A stretch of 64,000 bases of DNA, taken from NCBI GenBank assembly GCA_041402125.1, contig JAWKSY010000004.1, positions 1 through 64,000 on the forward strand. Direction: 5' to 3'. The notes under the pieces are model-generated. The model did no database searches. It was not told where the DNA came from and worked only from the letters and a program-made list of their open reading frames with translations. The stretch comes from JAWKSY01 sp041402125. Lineage in GTDB: Bacteria > Planctomycetota > GCA-002687715 > DRQF01. Position 1 is the stretch's first letter, and each line of letters starts with the position of its first letter. The translations under genes were made by a program, and so were the position numbers. Below are positions 45,142 through 54,083 of the stretch, piece after piece.

Positions 45142-45516
45142 ATGAATCTTCGACAGTTCGAGAAACTGGTCCGTCGCGCGCTCGAGGACATCCCCGAGTC
45201 CTTCCGAGGCTACCTCGAAGAGGTGGCATTCATGGTCGAAGATCGCGTGACGCCGGCCCTGGCGCGCCGCCTCGATCTCGACCCCGCCGAGCCGGACCCG
45301 CTCGGCTTCTACGACGGCGTGCCGCTCGGGGAACGGGGCAGCTTCGACACGAGCCCGGTCATGGACACCATTTACGTCTTCCGGGAGCCCCACGTGGAGC
45401 AGTTCGGCGACGATCGGCGCGAACTCATCGAGCAGGTCCGGATCACCGTCATCCACGAGATCGCCCACCATTTCGGCCTGGAGGAGGACGAGGTCGACGA
45501 CCTCGGCTATGGTTGA
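45142..45516 (+). CDS. Small zinc metallopeptidase (zincin, DUF1025-like)
   Basis: This 124-aa protein has the zinc motif HEIAHHFGLEEDEVDDLGYG close to its C-terminus, typical of the bacterial metallopeptidase family often listed as Zincin_1. The catalytic HExxH is intact and the third acidic ligand may be in the DEVDDLG part. No signal is present, so it is cytoplasmic. It is followed 33 bp later by a secreted-protein gene. The substrate is unknown. Confidence 0.85.
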   Translation: MNLRQFEKLVRRALEDIPESFRGYLEEVAFMVEDRVTPALARRLDLDPAEPDPLGFYDGVPLGERGSFDTSPVMDTIYVFREPHVEQFGDDRRELIEQVRITVIHEIAHHFGLEEDEVDDLGYG

Positions 45517-45549
45517 AGACCCCTGCCGCACGGATCGGAGATCGAGTCC

Positions 45550-47343
45550 ATGCGTTTCCTCCTCGTCGCGGCCCTCGCGGTCGGCCTCGCGGCCGATCTC
45601 GCGTCCCAGTCGGCGTCCGCCACTCACTACGAATTCGCCACGCTGACGTCCCGGGGCGAGCACTGGCTCGACCTCGACGACGGCGCGCTCCGCGCCGAGC
45701 GCGCCGGCCCGGGCGGGCGGCGGGCCGAGGCGCACCTCCGACCGGACGAGGTCCGCTGGCTCACCGGAACGGGCGGCGTCCTCGGGGACGACGACTCCTT
45801 CGTCCTCCCCGGACTCGCCGACGGCGGCATCCCCTGGTCGACGTTGACGACGAGCGAGGGACGTCGCGCCTGGGTGCGGGTGCTGCGCCGGGCTCAGGTA
45901 CGAGTGATCCAGACCGTCGTCGAGTACGGCGCGCCGCGGCAGGACACGCCTTCCCCCTCGGTCCTCTCCGCGGCCTGCCTCATGGACGAGAGCCGCGCGA
46001 CCGTCTTCGGCGAACCCGCCCCCGGGATCGTCGAGGTCGAGGTCCAGATCGAGGACCCGGTGACCGGCCTCTTCGAGAGACTGGGCGTGCTCGAGGCGGG
46101 TCGCTTCGTGGACCGCGTCGACCGCGGTCGCGAGCCGCGTCGCTATCGCCTCGTCGGCCGCTTCGGGCCGGAGCGCGGCGCCGTCCCGAGAGAGCTCCGG
46201 GCTCGTCCGGAAGACCACGGGGTCTTCGAGGGCGAGGCCATGGTGCGGTCGATCGCGCCCGGCTCGAGCATCGGACTCTCCTTCGCGACCGGCGACCTCG
46301 TGCAGGAAGGCGCCGACCTCTACTTCGACGTCACGCCGCAGGCGAACCGCTACGCCGCGATGCGCGACTGGACGGGCGGGCGCGTCGTCGGCACGCGCGA
46401 CGGCGCGCCGCTCGACCCGTGGCACGTGGACGACGACCCCTGGGACTTCTGGATCGCGCCCGGCCAGTTCTTCGACGTCCCCATCCGGGGCGGCGGCGTG
46501 GCCCGGTGCCGCTTCTTCCTGGAGGAGCTGTTCTGTCGGGTCTCCTGGGTCGCTCACCCGAGCGCGCCCTTCCCCCTCGCGGCTCCGGAGCTCGACGCGC
46601 GCTTCGAGGGAGACCGTCTCATCGTGCGCGCCGGGGAGCCCGACGTCCGCATCGCATCGCTGGAGGCCCGCGATCTGCGCTCGGAGATCCGGTGGCGACG
46701 CGGCCTCGAGCCCGACGAGGGACAGGGCGTCTGGTCGCTCACGGGCCTCGAGCCCGACGCCTGCTTCGCCCTCGAGGCGGAGCTGACGGATGCGCGAGGC
46801 CTGCGCCTTCCGCGGCAGGTGCTGCGCTTCGACCGGAGGCCGGAGGCGATCACGCGCGGGAAGCTCCGGCTCGAGCCGGGAGGCGCGGGGTTCCACTTCG
46901 CCTCGGGGCGGATCAGCAGCGCTTCCTCGTCCGACGTCGCGCTGACCCGGACCGCGGCCGCGGGAGGGCGCCTCGAGGGCGCCGCGCGCTTCGCGACCCT
47001 CAACGAACTGCAGCGGGAGTTCCACGAGCTCTCGGTGGACGCGCAGCGCCTGAACCGGGAGAAGCCGGGGCTGGAGGACCTCCTCCTGTTCTCCCCGCGT
47101 TTCACGCCCTTCCTCGCCCACGAGGCGGTGTTCGACCTCTCCTTCGCGAGCGGCTCGACGCTGGTCCTGGTGACCCAGGACGGAGGCTACGCCCTGATCC
47201 GCCTCCGCCGGATGGGCCCGGAGACCGATCCCCAATTCGTCATGGACTGGGTCTACAACAACGCTCGACCGGTCTTCAGCGAGCTCGAGGTGCCGATCGG
47301 CCGCAACGAGCTGCTGCGGATCCGCCGCCACGAGGACGGCTGA
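45550..47343 (+). CDS. Secreted protein of 597 aa, unknown function
   Basis: A signal peptide (MRFLLVAALAVGLAADLASQ) starts the 597-aa product. The body is mostly beta-predicted with few repeats and no recognised motif. A feature is DWTGGRVVGTRDGAPLDPWHV near residue 275. The C-terminal part has LQREFHELSVDAQRLN, a possible short helix. It follows the small zincin with a short gap and may be cotranscribed. No family is recognised. Confidence 0.7.
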   Translation: MRFLLVAALAVGLAADLASQSASATHYEFATLTSRGEHWLDLDDGALRAERAGPGGRRAEAHLRPDEVRWLTGTGGVLGDDDSFVLPGLADGGIPWSTLTTSEGRRAWVRVLRRAQVRVIQTVVEYGAPRQDTPSPSVLSAACLMDESRATVFGEPAPGIVEVEVQIEDPVTGLFERLGVLEAGRFVDRVDRGREPRRYRLVGRFGPERGAVPRELRARPEDHGVFEGEAMVRSIAPGSSIGLSFATGDLVQEGADLYFDVTPQANRYAAMRDWTGGRVVGTRDGAPLDPWHVDDDPWDFWIAPGQFFDVPIRGGGVARCRFFLEELFCRVSWVAHPSAPFPLAAPELDARFEGDRLIVRAGEPDVRIASLEARDLRSEIRWRRGLEPDEGQGVWSLTGLEPDACFALEAELTDARGLRLPRQVLRFDRRPEAITRGKLRLEPGGAGFHFASGRISSASSSDVALTRTAAAGGRLEGAARFATLNELQREFHELSVDAQRLNREKPGLEDLLLFSPRFTPFLAHEAVFDLSFASGSTLVLVTQDGGYALIRLRRMGPETDPQFVMDWVYNNARPVFSELEVPIGRNELLRIRRHEDG

Positions 47344-47463
47344 CCCCTCGACCTTCCCCCGGCCGGGATTTTTCGAAAAGATCCGGGGGCGGGCCCCGAA
47401 GGCCTCTCGTGGCGGTCGCCGTGCGGCCGCGCCGATCCACCCCCGAACCGACGCCCGAGACCC

Positions 47464-48141
47464 ATGAGCAACGCCGGCGACGAGACACTCTGGTGGTACG
47501 CGAGCGACGGCGTGACCCACGGTCCGGTCCGCCAGGCGGACCTCCTCGAGCTCCGTGACCGCAGGGCGGTCGACGACGACTCGTGGGTGTGGCGCGACGG
47601 GCTCGAGAACTGGATCCCGCTCGAGGACAGCGAGCTGCGCGGGCCGGAGGCGGCACGGCGCAAGCCGCACCCCGTCATCGATCCCGCCGGCGCCCCCCTC
47701 CGCCGCGAGGACATCGGGGCCGCGATCCTCTACTCCATCTTCACCTGCGGGATCTACTCGTTCATCGTCTTCTACCGCTGCGGCCGCGCCTATGCCGCGC
47801 GGTCGGGTCGTGCGAGCCGCTTCGACGGCCTGTTCTGGGGCTACGTCGCGGCGAACGTCATCGCGGCATTCTTCCTGCCGCTCATCGTCGTAGTGATCGC
47901 GGTCGGCGCCTTCCTGCTGTGGGAGGTCCTCGAGGACCGCGAGATGGTGGAGGCCTCGCTTCCGAACCGCGCGCCCCTCTCCGACCCGAAGATGCACCTG
48001 ACCCTCTGGATCTCGGGGTGGGTCCTCTTCCTCGTCGGCATCGGCATCCCGATCGTCATCTACCAAGCCTACCGCTTCCTCGAGGACCACAACCTGCTGG
48101 TCGCCGCGTCGGGAGACCGACGGGCCGCGGACGCCTTCTGA
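47464..48141 (+). CDS. GYF_2 domain protein with membrane helices
   Basis: This 225-aa protein opens with a GYF_2-like domain (WWYASDGVTHGPVRQADLLELRDR, SWVWRDGLENWIPLED), often found in membrane-associated bacterial proteins of unknown role. From residue 75 a DUF4234-like membrane part follows, with about four helices (ILYSIFTCGIYSFIVFYRCGRA, VIAAFFLPLIVVVIAV, LWISGWVLFLVGIGIPIVIY). The stop faces nqrM, 18 bp away, convergent. Function is unknown. Confidence 0.78.
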   Translation: MSNAGDETLWWYASDGVTHGPVRQADLLELRDRRAVDDDSWVWRDGLENWIPLEDSELRGPEAARRKPHPVIDPAGAPLRREDIGAAILYSIFTCGIYSFIVFYRCGRAYAARSGRASRFDGLFWGYVAANVIAAFFLPLIVVVIAVGAFLLWEVLEDREMVEASLPNRAPLSDPKMHLTLWISGWVLFLVGIGIPIVIYQAYRFLEDHNLLVAASGDRRAADAF

Positions 48142-48159
48142 GCGCGAGACGTCGCGGGA

Positions 48160-48399
48160 TCAGCGCGCGGCGCGTTCCGTCCGGCAGCGTTCCTTGACGT
48201 GCTCGGGCATCGAGCAGTCGCTGGGCTTGCGCTCGGGATCGCCGTTGCAGAGATCGCACATCGGCTCCCCGAAACGGTCCTGCATCGCGCCCAGGCCGCC
48301 GCAGCTCCCCTGGATGGGCTTCCGCGCGATGATCACGCCGATCGCCATGGCCAGCAGGGCGGCGCCGAAGAACATCAGGGTGATGAGGAAGGTGGTCAT
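48160..48399 (-). CDS. nqrM: Na+-NQR maturation protein NqrM
   Basis: This 79-aa protein has an N-terminal membrane helix (MTTFLITLMFFGAALLAMAIGVIIARK), then KPIQGSCGGLGAM and later CDLCNGDPERKPSDC. NqrM is a small Cys-rich membrane protein that helps deliver iron to the NqrD/NqrE cluster. The Cys residues match that role. It is the last gene of the nqr set, 66 bp downstream of the flavin transferase gene. Confidence 0.88.
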   Translation of the reverse strand: MTTFLITLMFFGAALLAMAIGVIIARKPIQGSCGGLGAMQDRFGEPMCDLCNGDPERKPSDCSMPEHVKERCRTERAAR

Positions 48400-48465
48400 G
48401 ACGTCCTCGCGTGGGGGCTCTGACCGAGGATAACAGTCCGGGCGGCGCCGGCGTACCGGGCCGGC

Positions 48466-49575
48466 TCAGGAGCCGGCCGCGAAGCGTCGGAAGGCGGTCG
48501 TGGCGACCTCGTCGAAGCCGCCGTCCTCCCGCCGGACGAGGAACAGGGCCGCCAGGCCTCGCTCCTCGGCGAGCCGGGGGCCCTCCACCGGCCCCAGGAC
48601 GTCGAGCGCGGTCGCCCAGGCGTCCGCCGTCTCGCAGTCGGTCGCCACGACGGAGACCTGGGCGAGGGCGTGCTCGATCGGCCGCCCCGTCCGCGGGTCG
48701 ATCGTGTGACTGAACCGCCGCCCGTTCTCGACGAAGAAGTTCCGGTAGTCGCCCGAGGTCGCCATGGCGCGGTCGCGGAGGGGGTACTCGGCGAGCGCGA
48801 GCTGCCGCCCCTCGCTCGGGCGCTCGACCGCGACCTTCCACTCGCGGGCGGCGGACCGGCGCCCGGCGGCCCGGATCTCGCCGCCGACGTTGATGAACCA
48901 GTTCGCCTCGCCCCGCGCCGCGAGGCGGGCCGCGAGCCGATCGACCCCGTGCCCCTTCGCGATGCCCGACAGATCGACCCGCAGGCCGTCGGTCGCCTTC
49001 TCGAGGCTCGGACCGCCCACCGCCCCCGCGCGGATCGCGCCGAGGCGATCGAGGCCGACGAGCCGGCGGGCGGCCTCGAGGTCCTCCGCGGAGGGCGCGC
49101 GGCGCTCTCCGGGACCGGCGCCGAAGCCCCACAGATCGACGATCGGTCCGACGGTGACGTCGAAGGCCCCACCGCTCGCCCGCCCCACCTCGAGGGCGTT
49201 CGCGACCACGGAGGCGAGCTCCGGCGAGGCCGACACGAGCCCCGCCGGCGCCCGGTTGAAGCGGCACAGCTCCGACTCGGGGCGGTAGGTCGACATCGCG
49301 TCCTCGACCGCCTCGAGCTCCGCGACGAGCTCCTCGCGGAGCCCCTCGACCCGACCCTCCCGGTCCGCCGGCAGCTTGACGCTCCAGGTCGTCCCCATGG
49401 TCCGACCGGCCAGCTCGAAGGGGGCGGGATCGGATGCGGCGGGGGACCCGCCGCGCGAGCAGGCGGCGGCGAGGATCAGGAGCGGGAAGGCGTAAACGAG
49501 GCGGGCCGGAAACCTCGTCGCCGAGGTTCCGGCCCGCCTCCGGGATCCGATCGCGCGATCAGCCGCCGAAGTCAT
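48466..49575 (-). CDS. apbE: FAD:protein FMN transferase (ApbE)
   Basis: This 369-aa protein has a lipoprotein signal (LVYAFPLLILAAACSRGG) and the ApbE core: GRTMGTTWSVKLPAD, VDLWGFGAGPGERRAPS, DLSGIAKGHGVDRLA, NVGGEIRAAGRRS and RFSHTIDPRTGRPIEHAL. It attaches FMN covalently to Thr in NqrB and NqrC, explaining its location after nqrF. The ATG at 49575 overlaps the nqrF end by 17 bp. The first 25 codons cover a strong hairpin, so a later start cannot be excluded, although no ATG occurs before the signal helix. Confidence 0.92.
   Translation of the reverse strand: MTSAADRAIGSRRRAGTSATRFPARLVYAFPLLILAAACSRGGSPAASDPAPFELAGRTMGTTWSVKLPADREGRVEGLREELVAELEAVEDAMSTYRPESELCRFNRAPAGLVSASPELASVVANALEVGRASGGAFDVTVGPIVDLWGFGAGPGERRAPSAEDLEAARRLVGLDRLGAIRAGAVGGPSLEKATDGLRVDLSGIAKGHGVDRLAARLAARGEANWFINVGGEIRAAGRRSAAREWKVAVERPSEGRQLALAEYPLRDRAMATSGDYRNFFVENGRRFSHTIDPRTGRPIEHALAQVSVVATDCETADAWATALDVLGPVEGPRLAEERGLAALFLVRREDGGFDEVATTAFRRFAAGS
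49499..49539 (-). terminator. Long hairpin at the nqrF-apbE junction
   Basis: A 19-nt arm at 49499-49517 pairs with 49522-49539 (18 bp with one bulged A, 4-nt loop), starting 20 bp after the nqrF stop. It lies inside the predicted N-terminus of apbE. It could partly terminate the nqr transcript or control apbE translation. There is no U-run. Confidence 0.5.
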
Positions 49576-50773
49576 CGAAGGCGACGTTCTCGGGCTCGAC
49601 GCCGAGGTCGTCCAGGAGCTTGAAGCAGGCCTGGTTCATCATCGGCGGACCGCAGAGGTAGTACTCGATGTCCTCGGGCGCCGGGTGGTTCTTCAGGTAG
49701 TTCTCGTAGAGCACCTGGTGGATGAACCCGACGTAGCCGTCCCAGTTGTCCTCGGGGAGCGGCTCCGAGAGCGCGATGTTGTAGGTGAAGTTCGGGAAGT
49801 GCTTCTCGATCTCGCGGAAGTGCTCGGTGTAGAAGAGCTCCCGCTTCGAACGGCCGCCGTACCAGTAGCTGACCTTGCGCCCCGTCTTCAGGTTCTTGAA
49901 CAGCTCGAAGATGTGCGAGCGCAGCGGAGCCATGCCCGCGCCGCCGCCGATGTACACCATCTCGGAGTCGGTGTCCTTGATGAAGAACTCGCCGAAGGGG
50001 CCTCGAGATCGTGACCTCGTCGCCCGGCTGCAGGCCGAAGATGAACGAGGACATCTTGCCTGGGGCAGGTGCGGCTGCGCGGCGGCGGCGAGGCGACGCG
50101 GACGTTGAGCATGATGATGCCCTTCGCCCGGGTAGTTCGCCATCGAGTAGGCGCGCACGACCGGCTCGTCGACCTTGGAGACGAAGCGCCACATGTCGAA
50201 CTTGTCCCAGTCCCCGCGGAACTCGGGCTGGATCTCGAAGTCCTTGTAGTTCTGGACGTGCGGCGGGCACTCGATCTGGATGTAGCCGCCGGCCTTGAAC
50301 GCGACCTCCTCACCCTCGGGAAGCTCGAGCACGAGCTCCTTGATGAAGGTGGCCACGTTGCGGTTCGAACGGACCTTGCAGCGCCACTTCTTCGCGCCGA
50401 GCGCGTCGTGCGGCACCTCGATCTTCATGTCCTGCTTGACGGCCACCTGGCAGGAGAGCCGGCAGCCGTCGGCCGCCTCACGCTTGGTGATGTGCGAGAG
50501 CTCGGTCGGCAGGATGTCGCCGCCGCCCTCGAAGACGTTCACCTTGCACTGGGCGCAGGTGCCGCCGCCGCCGCAGGCCGACGAGACGAAGATCCCCTCG
50601 TCCGCGAGGACGTTGAGGAGCTTGCCGCCGGCCGGGACCTCGAGGTCCTTTTCGCCGTTGACCACGATGTGGACGGCGCCGCTCGCGACCAGTCGCGAGC
50701 GCGCGAAGATGATGATCGCCACGAGGGCGAGCACCACGACCGTGAACATCGCTACGCCGAGAAAGATTTCCAT
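49559..50773 (-). CDS. nqrF: Na+-NQR subunit F, NADH-oxidising FAD/2Fe-2S protein (three frameshifts)
   Basis: NqrF has one membrane helix (LGVAMFTVVVLALVAIIIFA), a ferredoxin domain (SSACGGGGTCAQCKV with a later CRLSC), an FAD domain and an NADH domain (YIGGGAGMAPLRSHIFEL, YYLCGPPMMNQA). It takes electrons from NADH. From about 50130 to 49998 the frame changes three times. Each fits one extra base in a short G/C run (near 50127-50132, 50062-50065 and 49997-50000), and net phase is restored. The expected YP(A)KGIIMLNVRVASPPP and GKMSSFIFGLQPGDEVTIS appear in the other frames. Corrected length is about 403 aa. Likely consensus errors. Confidence 0.88.
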   Translation of the reverse strand: MEIFLGVAMFTVVVLALVAIIIFARSRLVASGAVHIVVNGEKDLEVPAGGKLLNVLADEGIFVSSACGGGGTCAQCKVNVFEGGGDILPTELSHITKREAADGCRLSCQVAVKQDMKIEVPHDALGAKKWRCKVRSNRNVATFIKELVLELPEGEEVAFKAGGYIQIECPPHVQNYKDFEIQPEFRGDWDKFDMWRFVSKVDEPVVRAYSMANYPGEGHHHAQRPRRLAAAAQPHLPQARCPRSSSACSRATRSRSRGPFGEFFIKDTDSEMVYIGGGAGMAPLRSHIFELFKNLKTGRKVSYWYGGRSKRELFYTEHFREIEKHFPNFTYNIALSEPLPEDNWDGYVGFIHQVLYENYLKNHPAPEDIEYYLCGPPMMNQACFKLLDDLGVEPENVAFDDFGG

Positions 50774-50846
50774 CGTCGTTCCTCGCTCCGCCAGCCGCGG
50801 AGTTCCTTGCTCGTTCCTCGCGTCGCCCCGTCCCGCCGCGGCGGGA

Positions 50847-51455
50847 TCAGAGGCTGATGCCGCCGAAGGACATGAAGGCCAGGGACATGAGTCCCACCGT
50901 GATGAAGGTGATGCCGAGGCCCTTCAGGCCGTCCGGGACGTCGCTGTACTTCAGCTTCTCGCGGATGCCCGCGAGCGCCGCGATGGCCATCGCCCAGCCG
51001 ATGCCGGAGCCCACGCCGAACACGACGCTCTCCCCGAAGCCGTAGTCGCGCTCGACCATCAGCAGCGAGCCGCCGAGGATCGCGCAGTTGACGGTGATCA
51101 GCGGCAGGAAGATGCCGAGCGCGTTGTAGAGCGCGGGGAAGAAGCGATCGAGCGTCATCTCCAGGATCTGCACCATCGCCGCGATGACGCCGATGTAGCT
51201 GATCAGACCCAGGAAGCGGAGGTCCGCGTCGGGAGCCCCGACCCAGGCCAGCGCGCCCTCCTTGAGGAGGGCCGTGTAGATGAAGTTGTTCGCCGGGACG
51301 GTGATCGACTGGATGACGATCACCGCGATGCCGAGCCCGACCGCGGTCTCGACCTTCTTCGACACGGCCAGAAAGGTGCACATGCCGAGGAAGAACGAGA
51401 GCGCGAGGTTCTCGATGAAGACGGCCTTGATGAAGAGTCCGAGGTAGTGTTCCAC
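50847..51455 (-). CDS. nqrE: Na+-NQR subunit E
   Basis: This 202-aa integral membrane protein has six helices. Its conserved cysteines are in FFLGMCTFLAVSKKVE and ITVNCAILGGSLLMVE, the positions known to bind the intramembrane 2Fe-2S cluster shared with NqrD. It matches the standard length. It lies between nqrD (3 bp before) and nqrF (73 bp after) in the usual order. Confidence 0.95.
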   Translation of the reverse strand: MEHYLGLFIKAVFIENLALSFFLGMCTFLAVSKKVETAVGLGIAVIVIQSITVPANNFIYTALLKEGALAWVGAPDADLRFLGLISYIGVIAAMVQILEMTLDRFFPALYNALGIFLPLITVNCAILGGSLLMVERDYGFGESVVFGVGSGIGWAMAIAALAGIREKLKYSDVPDGLKGLGITFITVGLMSLAFMSFGGISL

Positions 51456-51458
51456 CGT

Positions 51459-52079
51459 CTACTCCTCCTCGACCTGGTCCGGCTTGAGGGAGCGCAGGAC
51501 CCAGATGAAGAATCCGATGATGAAGAAGGCGCTCGGCGGCATGTTCATCAGGCCGTTCGGGAAGTACCAGCCGCCCTCGTTGACCGAGCTGAGGATGGTG
51601 TGCCCGAAGAGCTTGCCCGAGCCGAAGAGCTCGCGGATGACCGCGACCACCAGCAGCACGACGCTGTAGCCCAGGCCGTTGCCGAGCCCGTCGAGGAAGC
51701 TGATGAAGGGCGGGTTCTTCATCGCGAAGGCCTCCGCCCGGCCCATCACGATGCAGTTCGTGATGATGAGACCGACGAAGACCGAGAGCTTCTTGTAGGT
51801 GTCGAAGGCGTAGGCCTTCAGGACCTGCTCGACCACGATCACGAGGCTCGCGATCACCGTCATCTGGACGATGATGCGGATGCTGCTCGGGATCTGGTTG
51901 CGGATCGCCGCGATCGAGAGGTTCGAGAACGCGGTGACCAGCGTCACCGAGATGCACATGACCACGGTCGGCACGAGCTGCGAGGTCACCGCCAGGGCCG
52001 AGCAGATCCCGAGGATCTGGAGGGCGATCGGGTTCTCGTTGAAGACCGGCCGGGTCAGGACTTCCGTGACCTTAGCCAT
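51459..52079 (-). CDS. nqrD: Na+-NQR subunit D
   Basis: This 206-aa membrane protein is homologous to NqrE, with cysteines in ILGICSALAVTSQLVP and FVGLIITNCIVMGRAEAFA. It takes part in electron and Na+ transfer through the membrane. Its start overlaps the nqrC end by 8 bp, which points to translational coupling. Length is normal. Confidence 0.95.
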   Translation of the reverse strand: MAKVTEVLTRPVFNENPIALQILGICSALAVTSQLVPTVVMCISVTLVTAFSNLSIAAIRNQIPSSIRIIVQMTVIASLVIVVEQVLKAYAFDTYKKLSVFVGLIITNCIVMGRAEAFAMKNPPFISFLDGLGNGLGYSVVLLVVAVIRELFGSGKLFGHTILSSVNEGGWYFPNGLMNMPPSAFFIIGFFIWVLRSLKPDQVEEE

Positions 52080-52848
52080 CGCGCTTCACTCCCTTCCCGA
52101 GGTTCTCGAGGACCGGCCCGTAGCCGTCGGCGCTCATCCAGTAGCGGAGCATGCCGTCGACGCCGTTGCAGGTGATCGTCGCCCCGGAGATGCCGTCGGC
52201 CTTGTGGGGATCGCCGCCGGAGGCGGGCCCCTTCACGACGGTGAAATGGTAGGAACCGTCCGCGTCGAAGAGCTTCTTCCCGGGCCACTGGGCGCGCCAG
52301 ATCGGGTTGTCGACCTCGCCGCCGAGACCGGGCGTCTCCTTCTGGTCGTAGTAGACGAGGCCGCGCACGGTGACGAGGTCGGCCTCGAGGGCGAGGAAGC
52401 CCTTCAGGGTCGACCACAGACCGAGCCCCTGGATGGGAAGGACGACCGCGTCGAGCGCGCCCTCCTTCGTCTTGACCAGGTAGACGACCTGCTGCTTGCT
52501 GCGCGCCTTGACCTTGTCGCCGCCGGGCACGCCCGCGGGGATGGCGTGGGGCTCCGCCTTCAGCGCCTTCTCGGCGTCGAAGTCGGCGGCCTTCACGTCC
52601 GCGACCTTGCCCGTATCCAGGTCGTAGACGCGCGCTTCGATGTTCTCGAAGTAGGCGTCCACGTCGACGTCAGCCTGGTCGGGGGTCACGAGACCCGCGG
52701 CCACGAGGACGTTGCGCTTCCTGTCCTTCGCGACGTTCGTCTGCTGCTTGTCCTTCAACGCGACGGCCGTCGAGGAGACCATCACGGAACAGACCACGCA
52801 GAGCGAGAACGCCACGAGCAGGATCTTGCCGACGCTATCCCTTGACAC
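52072..52848 (-). CDS. nqrC: Na+-NQR subunit C
   Basis: This 258-aa protein has an N-terminal membrane helix (ILLVAFSLCVVCSVMVSSTAV) and the FMN-attachment motif SGATITCNG near the C-terminus, where the Thr receives FMN from ApbE. It also carries the conserved YYDQKETPGLGGEVDNP. It passes electrons from NqrF's side across the complex. It overlaps nqrB by 14 bp and nqrD by 8 bp. Confidence 0.95.
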   Translation of the reverse strand: MSRDSVGKILLVAFSLCVVCSVMVSSTAVALKDKQQTNVAKDRKRNVLVAAGLVTPDQADVDVDAYFENIEARVYDLDTGKVADVKAADFDAEKALKAEPHAIPAGVPGGDKVKARSKQQVVYLVKTKEGALDAVVLPIQGLGLWSTLKGFLALEADLVTVRGLVYYDQKETPGLGGEVDNPIWRAQWPGKKLFDADGSYHFTVVKGPASGGDPHKADGISGATITCNGVDGMLRYWMSADGYGPVLENLGKGVKRDG

Positions 52849-54073
52849 TGCGGAGCATCCTCCTCTTGATGTTCGCCTTCACGACGTAGTAGTCGATCAG
52901 CGGCGCGAACACGTTGCCGAACAGGATCGCGAGCATGATCCCCTCCGGGAAGGCGGGGTTGATCACGCGGATCAGGATCGTCATCACGCCGACGAGGATG
53001 CCGTAGATCCAGCGCCCGGCGTTCGTCATCGCGGCGGAGACCGGGTCGGTCGCCATGAACACGGTGCCGAAGGCGAAGCCGCCGACGACCAGATGCCAGT
53101 AGGCCGGCATCTCGAACATGGGATTGGTGTCGCTGCCGACCGCGTTCAGCAGGGACGAGAAGCCCACCGCTCCCAGCACGCAGCCCACCATGATCCGCCA
53201 GGATCCGATCCCGGTCATGATGAGGAAGGCCGCGCCGAAGAGGCAGGCGAGCACCGAGGTCTCGCCCATCGAACCCGGGATCGTGCCCAGGAACGCCTCC
53301 TTGAAGGTGAAGGCGTCGGCCGCGATGGCCGGCGAGGTCACCGCGTTCATGCCGCCCTCGGCGCAGGCGCCGAGGATCGTCGCGCCGGAGATGCCGTCCG
53401 CGTTCGCGGTCCAGACCTCCGCGCCGCCGGAGATCTGCGCCGGGTAGGCGAAGTACAGGAAGGCACGGGCGGTGAGGGCCGGGTTGAGGAAGTTCTTGCC
53501 GGTGCCGCCGAAGACCTCCTTGCCCACCACGACGCCGAAGGCGATGCCGATCGCGACCTGCCAGAGCGGGATCGTCGGCGGCATCGTCAGCGGGAAGAGC
53601 ATGCCCGTGACCAGGAAGCCCTCGTTGATCTCGTGACCGCGGATGCTGGAGAAGATCGCCTCGCAGATGCCGCCGATCATGTTGCAGACGAGGAAGACCG
53701 GCACGAAGTAGAGCGCGCCGTGGATCAGGCAGGAGAGCAGGCTGTCGGGGCTGAAGCCCACGCCGAGCGCCGCCATCACGCTGCCGCGCCAGCCCTCGAT
53801 GTCCGAGGTGCCGAGACGCGCCATGGCCTCGTTGGCCTGGAGCCCGGTGTTGTACAGCGCCATGAAGATGCAGGGGATCAGCGCCCAGGCGACGGTGATC
53901 ATCGTCCGCTTCAGGTCGATGCCGTCGCGGACGTGCGTCTGCCCCTTCGTGACGTCCGAAGGCGTGTACAGGAAGGTGTCGATGGCCTCGTACACCGGGT
54001 AGAGCTTCTCGAGCTTGCCACCCTTGTGGAACGGCTTGCCGACCCGGTCGAGGAGATTGCGCAGTGCTTTCAT
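52835..54073 (-). CDS. nqrB: Na+-NQR subunit B
   Basis: This 412-aa membrane protein has about ten helices and the FMN-Thr motif DGISGATILGA, flavinylated by ApbE. It also binds riboflavin and forms the Na+ channel in characterised complexes. Conserved parts are RGHEINEGFLVTGMLFPLTMPP and the FMATDPVSAAMTNAGRWIYG loop. It lies 10 bp after nqrA and overlaps nqrC. Confidence 0.95.
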   Translation of the reverse strand: MKALRNLLDRVGKPFHKGGKLEKLYPVYEAIDTFLYTPSDVTKGQTHVRDGIDLKRTMITVAWALIPCIFMALYNTGLQANEAMARLGTSDIEGWRGSVMAALGVGFSPDSLLSCLIHGALYFVPVFLVCNMIGGICEAIFSSIRGHEINEGFLVTGMLFPLTMPPTIPLWQVAIGIAFGVVVGKEVFGGTGKNFLNPALTARAFLYFAYPAQISGGAEVWTANADGISGATILGACAEGGMNAVTSPAIAADAFTFKEAFLGTIPGSMGETSVLACLFGAAFLIMTGIGSWRIMVGCVLGAVGFSSLLNAVGSDTNPMFEMPAYWHLVVGGFAFGTVFMATDPVSAAMTNAGRWIYGILVGVMTILIRVINPAFPEGIMLAILFGNVFAPLIDYYVVKANIKRRMLRSVKG

Positions 54074-54083
54074 CGCGTCGGCC

